This document shows positions 44,558-64,000 of a DNA stretch of 64,000 nt, one piece after another. Position 1 is the first letter of the stretch; every line of letters starts with the position of its first letter. The translations under genes were made by a program, and so were the position numbers. Below the pieces are notes generated by a model, which made no database searches, was not told where the DNA came from, and saw only the letters and a program-made list of their open reading frames with translations. This DNA is from Hormiphora californensis (taxonomy: Eukaryota; Ctenophora; Tentaculata; Cydippida; Pleurobrachiidae), in assembly GCA_020137815.1 (NCBI GenBank), contig CM035357.1, forward strand, positions 2,279,020 through 2,343,019. Reading direction: 5' to 3'.

Positions 44558-45333
44558 GAATTCACGGAGTCCGATAGGGAAAGATTGAGGGTTGCGTTGA
44601 AAGCCCAGATGAGTACCACCTCATACTCAGACGAATTCAAGGGTACCCAACCTGAGGATATACCTGCTCTTCAAAAACACCTCTCCCAATATAGGTATAT
44701 TGTACCCTGCAGTTTCTATTTTGTCTGGAGGCCTCCATTTAAACCACAAGTAGTAGGTTTCTACGACGCCAAACAGCTTCTTTTAACGATTTATTGTTTG
44801 TCTATCCACGCCAACCTGGCTTCAATTATACCACAAATTATTGTTTGTCTATCATCATCAATTTTACCACAAATTGCCTAGTGTCGCCGAGAAGGAGGTG
44901 CCTCTGAATACTAGCATGAGGGAGCATTACCCAACACCATCCATCCAGAAGCCCCTACTAAACCCATTCGACCGATATGGGTCTAACTTCAACAAACAAG
45001 AGGTAGGGATGTAAGCTAGTGGTGAAACAGTTCTAACCCCCCCCCCCCCTTACTCATCAACACCCAATAAGCTAGGACTAGTTCTCCTCACCCACCCCCG
45101 TACTTAATATATAGAAACCACAATGACCTATGAGGCCCTGTAAAGCACTGCGTGCAGTGATGCCAGGCAACTAATTAGTCCAGGTTTTGGGGTGAAACCT
45201 CTCTAACACATCTCTCTCCCGTTTCCAGCACGCCGTGGGTATCTCACCATGTATCAGCCGGAGCCGAGATCTACTCCGGATTCCAAGCCGGGGTAATACA
45301 ACCTACAATACCCATTTCCTACCACCCCAGTAA
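44558..45333 (+). CDS. 3' part of a probable ciliary microtubule-associated protein
   Basis: Three exons, 44558-44694, 44882-45002 and 45229-45333, join in phase to a stop at 45331-45333. The translation contains QMSTTSYSDEFKGTQPEDIP, TSMREHYPTPSIQKPLLNPF and a C-terminus GNTTYNTHFLPPQ. Short TSY/TTY-x-x-x-F motifs of this kind recur in sperm and ciliary microtubule inner proteins. That is the only basis for the functional guess; I cannot name the family. The 5' end is missing: the exon at 33931-34015 may belong to it, with the disturbed 34-44 kb region lying in between. Confidence 0.6.
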
Positions 45334-46942
45334 TTGTGACGTATAGTGCAGGATGATAATATACCCCGTGGCACCCAGTAGTAATAGTGATGCAGTGGGA
45401 TGATACTATATCTTGAACCTCTAGTTCTACCAAGTAGAAAGTGACACTATACCGCTGCACCCCAAGATTCAAGCAACAGTATAGCGATCAGGTGTACGTA
45501 CGGTTGGTTAATATGGACACAATATGCCATGGCCCATGATTATAATTTGGTTGTTGTCTCAGACAAAAGAAAAGGCCTTGTTTTTTTCGTTGAGAAATAT
45601 AGATCGGGTTAATCATTTGGTATACATCATCCAATATATCTACCAATTTGTACCAAACTGTACCAAACTGTACCAATCTTATTATTGCGAACACACACAC
45701 ACTATCATTTTGTGAACACTAACTTTTACTAACACACTCCCTCACTCATTCATTCACACAATATATATTGCCGGGATAGAGCTGATTTTGTAATCACAAG
45801 AATCATGATTTAGTCAGGTCTTCCCTGGCAAGTGTCAACTCACGAGCAACAGCATATCTAGCTGTAGTTATATATCAAAAAATATACCTGTTGGCCCTTT
45901 CCATACACACACACACATACAGAACATAACAAAACTCTACAAAAAACAGCTTAGCTCTAATCTAGAAGCTTTATATAATAATGTTCATAACATTAACACT
46001 TACAGCTCAAGTGCACTGTTAAAGTACAAAATTTAACCCAATTCTCATCAGGTCTATTTATAGATCTCATCATAGGTCTTTTCAAAACAAACACAACTTT
46101 TGTAACGTTTCATCCCGCCTAATTTCCCCAATTCATGCAAGAAACAGCGGGAAGCGGGCTTTATAGGAATTCATATCACACAATGTTTCACACAAATGCC
46201 AAGCACAGACCCTAACTCAAAACACTGCTCTAACCAGGGCTAAATGGCGGCGCCGACGACCCGATTTGAGCGCACTGTTGCACGCTCAAAACGGGGTCTG
46301 GCGCCGCCAAGCAGGAACATGTATATAGGATTTGAGTGCAAGACAACGAATACCAATAATATAATGATATATAAATATTAAGTTCTTACAAAAACTGCAC
46401 ACACTCTTCAATTATACTCTAACACAAACATGATACAATTAATTATTAAACTAGGTTGCAATTTTACACACAGTTAAGGTCGACTTTGGTGTAATTTTGC
46501 GTCGGGTATAATTATGGAAATAGTCTAAATATTTATGAGTCTAGATGGTGGTCTACAGTTTTCTCTCTCAAGGTATATATGGAAAATAGTTTTTTCGTAT
46601 AGTGAATTGGTGTCAATTTGTTTAAAAAAGTGTTAAAAGTGTTAAAAAAGATGTCCCTGTACTACACATTAATTCTACCAACTCCTTTTATCTACAATTA
46701 ACCCTCGTCTAATGTAATATTGGTGTTCTTTCTTGTCTCCATTCTTACATTTCCTTATCTTGTTGTATGAAACTAGTACACTATACATTCGTGTATTGTA
46801 TTGCACGGTGTACTTGTATATTTTCATTTATACAAACTTCATTACACATTTTGGGCAGCACATCCCAGCACAAAGTCCATCTCCCCTCTGTGCATCTATT
46901 CACAACTTGATACTTCACATATATTCAGTAGATATATATCTC
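45334..46942. other. Intergenic region between the MIP-like gene and MYB
   Basis: AT-rich DNA between two convergent genes. It includes a palindromic MITE copy at 46243-46312 and should hold both 3' UTRs. No further gene is supported. Confidence 0.5.
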
Positions 46943-59189
<12,247 letters not shown>

Positions 59190-60900
59190 ATAGCTGCACT
59201 ATTAGTAGAGTGGGTTAGAGCACAATTATAGCAGGATTATTAGAACTGGGTCAGCAGTATTTTGAAAATAATCAGTCCTAATATAATTGGCGTAAGGAAA
59301 ACCGGGAGCTAACAAAAAACACAGGTCAGATGGTAAAACTGACGGTTAGAAAGATAAAATAAAGAGATATGATAGTGTGTGAGAAATACTAGAGTATGAT
59401 CTGATAAACGTGACGTCATACCACGTGACCAATATATTATATCATAAACCCAGATCTTGGGAAATGTAGCAGCAAAGTCGAGAAGAAATAGAGCGGGAAA
59501 TGGATTTTAGAGCAAAAAACACAGTGGGATATGAAACTGAGAGACTGCATTAGTTTCGCCGACAAATTATACAGCCCACCCCGGTTCATGCAGACCCATA
59601 TCAGATCATGGAAGAACAAGTATCAGATCTTTCAGATCTCAGGAAAACAGACAACTTCAAAAATAGATAAAGCTGAAACTAAATAAAATCCAAACTAAAT
59701 AAAGCTGAAACTAAATAAATCTCAAACTAAATGCACCTTCTCAATTGTGAGAGGATCAGGTAGATATAAAATGAGGGAGCACAGGATCACCACTGCTAGA
59801 TAAACTGAGGGATCCCACTGAATATAAATAAGTGCGGTGTGGGAAAACATGAGCTCCTGGGATCAAATCAAACAAGCCAGTTAGCATCCCTCAATTAGTA
59901 TCCCATCACATTCATATTCATAACCCAATCAACTACATCTGGATCATAGCTCTAACTACCACAATATTTGGATCAATTGGGAGAGGGATCAGAGAGCAAT
60001 TGGGAGAGAGCGGAGTGAGCATGCGAGGTAGAGAGAAGTGAGAGGGGGGATGGAGAAAGAGGAGAGAAGTGAGGGGATGGAGAAAGAAAGAGGAGAGCGT
60101 GAGTTTGTGTGCACAGGGAGAGATGAGAGAGCCGAAATAGGAAAGGGGGGGGTGAGATACATACAGTGAAACGAGAGAGAGGGAGGAGAGGGAGTGAGAT
60201 ACATACAACCAAAGGGGAGAAAGAAGAGAGAGGGGAGAGAGATTGGAAGAAGAAGTGGGGGTGGGGCGTGATTAACTTGGTGAGCTCAACAAGTGATAGA
60301 AACAGCGGCGTAGAGGCGTGATTGAGGGAGTTATATAAAGAGAAACAGGGGGGACATTGACGGACTGCATCTAGTGTGAGCGTGTGTGTAAGTGAATAAT
60401 TGATTCCAAGATAGGGCGAAGAAGAGAAACTAAAAGATAGAATTTAGGAGAAGTGAATTAGCGGGGGTGGAGCTAAAGACTTGAGAGGAGAGATATTTAT
60501 AGAAACTAAGGTTGAGAGAGAGAAAAAGAGGAAGAGAGATTGAGAGATCCGAGAGAAATAAGTCTTACGAAAAGAACAGCTGCTGAAACAAAGAGAGATG
60601 AATGAACGAGCCAAAAAGATCTTTGACTCACAAGCACTCGAATCATACAAAAGCTCAAAAACCAAAAACAACTATCACAACCCAAACCCAAATTAATGAT
60701 TTGGTCCGAACTACAAATCTACAGCAGCTTTACCAAATAATGACACTACCCCCAGCTACTCCCCCTAGATCCATTATTGTCACGCAAGCAAGACAATGCT
60801 GCGTGTGGCGATGTGTTAGCTGGCCTGCGTTAGCTGCAGTGCACTGTGAGGTAGTGAGTAGTAAGCACCAAAAAGCGCCTTGGTGCAGCTGTGCATGTTA
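59190..60900. other. MYB upstream region and intergenic DNA
   Basis: It contains the presumed MYB promoter and 5' UTR and then purine-rich sequence (about 60000-60600). Short frames on both strands are low complexity. I see no reliable gene. Confidence 0.45.
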
Positions 60901-60918
60901 TACCACGTGATTTAGTTC

Positions 60919-60989
60919 TTTTCTCTCTCTCTCTCTCTCTTTCTCTCTCTATCTCTATCTTTCTCTCTCTCTCTCTCTCCCTCTTTCTT

Positions 60990-61023
<34 letters not shown>

Positions 61024-61189
61024 CCTTTTGACAAGACATGCACCATAGCTCCGTGGATCTTGTGACACGTGACAAGGAGATCTATGTCACGTGAAATATG
61101 GGGGAGCATAGGGCAGAGTAGTTCTTCATGAAAGATTTTGGTTCATTTCAAAAGGAGAGAGAGAAGGATAAAGGAGGAGGTAGAGAGAA

Positions 61190-61248
<59 letters not shown>

Positions 61249-62821
61249 GAGAAAAAGAGAGATAGAAAAATAGAGAGAAGGGAGGAGGAGAGCTCTGATA
61301 GCGTATCGATTAGTATCAAAGAAAGGGTGTGATACTATTTGGTACTTCTTCTGACAAGCACCAATTGACCACTGTACTGTAACCAATTACGGAAACCAAT
61401 TAGTGAATAATTAGGGTTCATTACATCAGGTGGTGGCCTCCTGGAGTATCAATTTCAAATTGGGGCCGTGGGAGGACAAAAGGAGGAACAGAAATATGAA
61501 CACTTATAATAATAGAATTGAATACGGTTGGGAGGGGCTAGTGTACTATAAAGCCGAATCCGAGCCAAAGGCCAAGTAGCACTAATAATACCTCACAAAT
61601 ATTGTAAACGAGGGTTTGAACATTTAAAGAAGGTGGAAATGACTAAAAGACTAAAAGCATATTGAGGTAAACACCAGGGGGGGCGTGCTGCTGTAGAACG
61701 AAAGGGAAAAGGAGTGGTGTCGATATAACAAAGTGCTGGCGTGAGGTTTGCTAATAGAAACGCTTCCGGAAGAAGTTAACTTGAACCCAGGCCCCTGCAG
61801 CTGCAGCCAACACACTTGCAGCCAACACACACAGAGCTCTTCCTGAAACTACCCCTTCAGAAACATTGGGGTACACGATTCTCTCTACCCCCCTCTCTCT
61901 ATCTCTCTCCCCCTTTTCTATCTCTCTCTCTCCTTCTCTCTCTTTATCTCACTCAGTCACACGTGCCGACACTGCTTTTACTATTACTCACTCTGCACAA
62001 CTAAGCTTTAGCTACCCCCCATGTTGGTTAATACACTCATGCATAATTTCTGTACCCAAATTAAAAAGCCGCGACAATTACCCTTGCAAGAAATATGTGT
62101 GCAAGCGAGTTAAAGAGAAAGCCTTTCTCAGATATAGGGAAGGAGAGAAATTAAGAAATTGAAAAGAGGGAGAGAAAGAGAGAAAGGGGAGAGAGAGGGG
62201 AGAGAGACAAGATGTCTAAAAATGTAGCGCTTGTTGCTTGTTAGGGCCTTCTGGGTTCAAACCCCTCAACCTCACTGTATAACAATGGTTCCAGTGGAAA
62301 GAGTGGTTGTTTTGTTCAGACAAGGGTCGAGCAAGGCAAGAGACTGGAACCGTTTCAACCCAATCACTCAACTCTTTACCCCCTTGTGTGACAAGATCCG
62401 GAAACTTGATGATGCATGTTAATTGATTGGAGGGTGTTTGGCAAGCTTGTTTCCTGGATTGATGTGCTATTATTGATTTCAAAGTGGAGAGAGTAGGTCG
62501 TGTGGTTAGGGACAATCATAATACTGTTAGTATCAAGCAAGAGGAAGATATTATTTGACTGTCAAAATCAGAAAAAAAAGGTTTTTTAAATTTTAGATAA
62601 CCTTATTCCCAAATGCTTGATAACAGATAACACGCTTTAGTGATTATAATTTTAGAGGCACCAGTGGTAAATAGGTAAATGGATGGTAAATGTATAGTCT
62701 GACGTCGATAGGAGCGGCCACTGGGAATCAGTCCTTGACAAACCACGAGGAGTCACCAGAAACTAAAACAGGCAAACACACGTTGGGGCGGTGATCTTGA
62801 CGCTTGTTAACATTTTAGTGT
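60919..62821. other. Microsatellite-rich intergenic DNA
   Basis: (CT)n at about 60919-61025, (GA)n at about 61150-61285, a CT-rich patch at about 61880-61950 and a GA patch at 62165-62208. A GGGTTCAAACCCC near 62250 resembles a tRNA B-box but has no matching A-box or paired stem. No gene. Confidence 0.5.
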
Positions 62822-63065
62822 ATTAACTAGACCGGTGTCAGTTCCTCACAGAGCCTCCCATCCCTGGAAACTATCCGTATCCAGTCCAAGATCGAATTGT
62901 TATTCTGTTTTGGGTATCCGAGTACCGGCGGGAGATCCGGAAATCTCTTCATCCATTCCCCAGTCCCCCAGAAGTACCTTGAATGGCAGTATATCGAAAG
63001 TATACCGAGATCCGCTAAGTTCACTTCACTGGGTAGTGTGTTCCAACTTCCATAGTCGACAGTCG
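62822..63065 (-). CDS. Unidentified exon-like open segment
   Basis: On the minus strand an open stretch reads LPSEVNLADLGILSIYCHSR, then YFWGTGEWMKRFPDLPPVLG and LDWIRIVSRDGRLCEELTPV before a stop at about 62829. Its composition is protein-like and unlike the surrounding repeats. A frame change seems to be needed at its upstream end near 63060. I recognise no family; it could be part of a gene that continues beyond the window or a remnant. Confidence 0.35.
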
Positions 63066-63298
63066 TGAGTCGATATACAAATGAACCGGAACGAGTTGTG
63101 GTACTTCATTGAAACTGACTTTTGAGTGATTGTGGGACATGTTGGGATTTCCGCTCCCCTCCCCGAGTCATGTTGTCGAAGCGGATGCCGATGTTGTTGG
63201 ATTGCTTCTGGCTTCAGCGACCCTTTTTGGTTACACTTTGACCAACATGTGCGTTATTTTTATGCCTAAGCAGGGCCTCGCTCAGTGTGGGATAATTA

Positions 63299-63595
63299 TA
63301 GGGATCCCTAAAAAAGTTCAGTATTTACACAGAGTTTACACAGTCTTTACACAGTCATTACACCCAGAGCGGCGCGTGCTGTGTTTTGCGGCTTTTTCTA
63401 AGAAAATATTGGATTGTGTGCTGCACAATTGAGTAAATTGAGCGCTGCGGCGAAAAAAGTTTCCGAAAACGCTGCAAATCGAGTGCGAAAGACGCAGTCT
63501 TTACACCCAGAGCGGCGCGGGCGCTCTGGGTGTAACGACTGTGTAAAGACTGTGTAAACTCTGTGTAAATACTGAACTTTTTTAGGGATCCCTAT
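63299..63595. mobile_element. ~300-bp MITE with TTTACACAG subterminal repeats
   Basis: Inverted ends TAGGGATCCCTAAAAAAGTT run for about 80 bp and include repeated TTTACACAG units and CACCCAGAGCGGCGCG. TA on both sides suggests a TA target duplication. Confidence 0.82.
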
Positions 63596-63819
63596 AATGC
63601 AGCAATTTTCGACTTTGGAGTTTCAAAAAAAACTTGAGCTCAGACTCAACAACAAATATAAATTTACGGTCGACGCGCTGCGCGGCGCAGGCTATGAATA
63701 CGTGAGCCGCGCAATTTAATAATTATTTATTTCGCGCCTTACGTTCAAATCCAATAGTTTGATACGTCGCGCCCCTATCACAGAGTCTGCGGGTAAGCGG
63801 TAAAGGTTGACCCGTCTCC

Positions 63820-64000
63820 TGAGAATTTAAAACTATTTTGGCCATACCTCAGCCATTTCTTGATCAATTTGCAAAATATTGGGCTCATTGGATTCTAATT
63901 TGGAAAGAGGACATTGAGATCTTTAAAATGAGCTCAATAAAATGAAAATGGGCGCAAATTGCGTGGTGTTTTTGCGCTGATTTTAATTTTATTGGGCTCA
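63820..64000. mobile_element. Partial foldback element at the window end
   Basis: One arm of the shared palindromic core (CAGCCATTTCTTGATCAATT, then GGAAAGAGGACATTGAGATC) also seen at 18390-18660 and, more distantly, at 29000-29300. The element is cut by the end of the window. Confidence 0.65.

Noticed and set aside
62245-62265. GGGTTCAAACCCC as a possible tRNA gene
   Set aside because: No matching acceptor stem, D arm or A-box at the right distance.

Overview
This is a eukaryotic, animal-like (metazoan or close holozoan) genomic window. It carries intron-rich genes with clean GT-AG boundaries and recognisable animal orthologues: a tectonic, NELF-A, CLPTM1, ARL8, ZNF277 and a three-repeat MYB proto-oncogene family gene. 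Introns are compact, intergenic DNA is short, (GA)n/(CT)n microsatellites are dense, and foldback (terminal inverted repeat) elements are abundant. My best guess is a sponge or another early-branching animal, inferred from the gene set and compactness and not proven. There are no bacterial-type operons, rRNA genes or CRISPR arrays.

Layout. 1-5.7 kb: microsatellites, a two-exon PDZ-domain fragment (minus strand, 3.1-3.5 kb) and a regularly spaced CCAAT-box cluster near 4.6 kb. 5.7-9.5 kb: two intronless, divergent genes, a tectonic (minus) and an acidic, tail-anchored protein of unknown function (plus). 9.9-11.1 kb: NELF-A, split over several reading frames. 11.5-20.0 kb: CLPTM1 in 15 exons, with three foldback or SINE-like insertions in its introns and two tandem micro-duplications that copy its splice sites. 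21.2-24.0 kb: ARL8 (minus), with a recent duplication of the exon pair encoding the P-loop and switch I. 24.8-27.6 kb: ZNF277 (minus, 8 exons). 28.0-31.0 kb: a (TATGAC)n array interrupted by a 2.25-kb inverted-repeat element. 31.2-32.1 kb: a small secreted acidic protein. 33-46 kb: a disturbed region with a broken LGR/RXFP-like GPCR (minus), an inverted duplication, a stretch that looks like low-quality sequence, a 100-N gap, and the 3' end of a probable ciliary microtubule-associated gene. 46.9-59.2 kb: MYB (minus, about 17 coding exons). 59.2-64 kb: MYB upstream DNA, microsatellites, one unidentified exon-like fragment and two more foldback elements.

Functionally this is an ordinary housekeeping neighbourhood: transcription pausing (NELF-A), ER/membrane protein handling (CLPTM1), lysosome positioning (ARL8), cell-cycle transcription (MYB) and cilia (tectonic, the MIP-like fragment). 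I found no convincing new multi-gene system. The most unusual signals are structural: repeated tandem duplications that fall exactly on splice junctions, the in-frame duplicated ARL8 exon cassette with a transposon end sitting in a splice donor, and a set of foldback elements that share a conserved palindromic core. Frameshifts in NELF-A and the GPCR may be assembly errors and should be checked against reads first.
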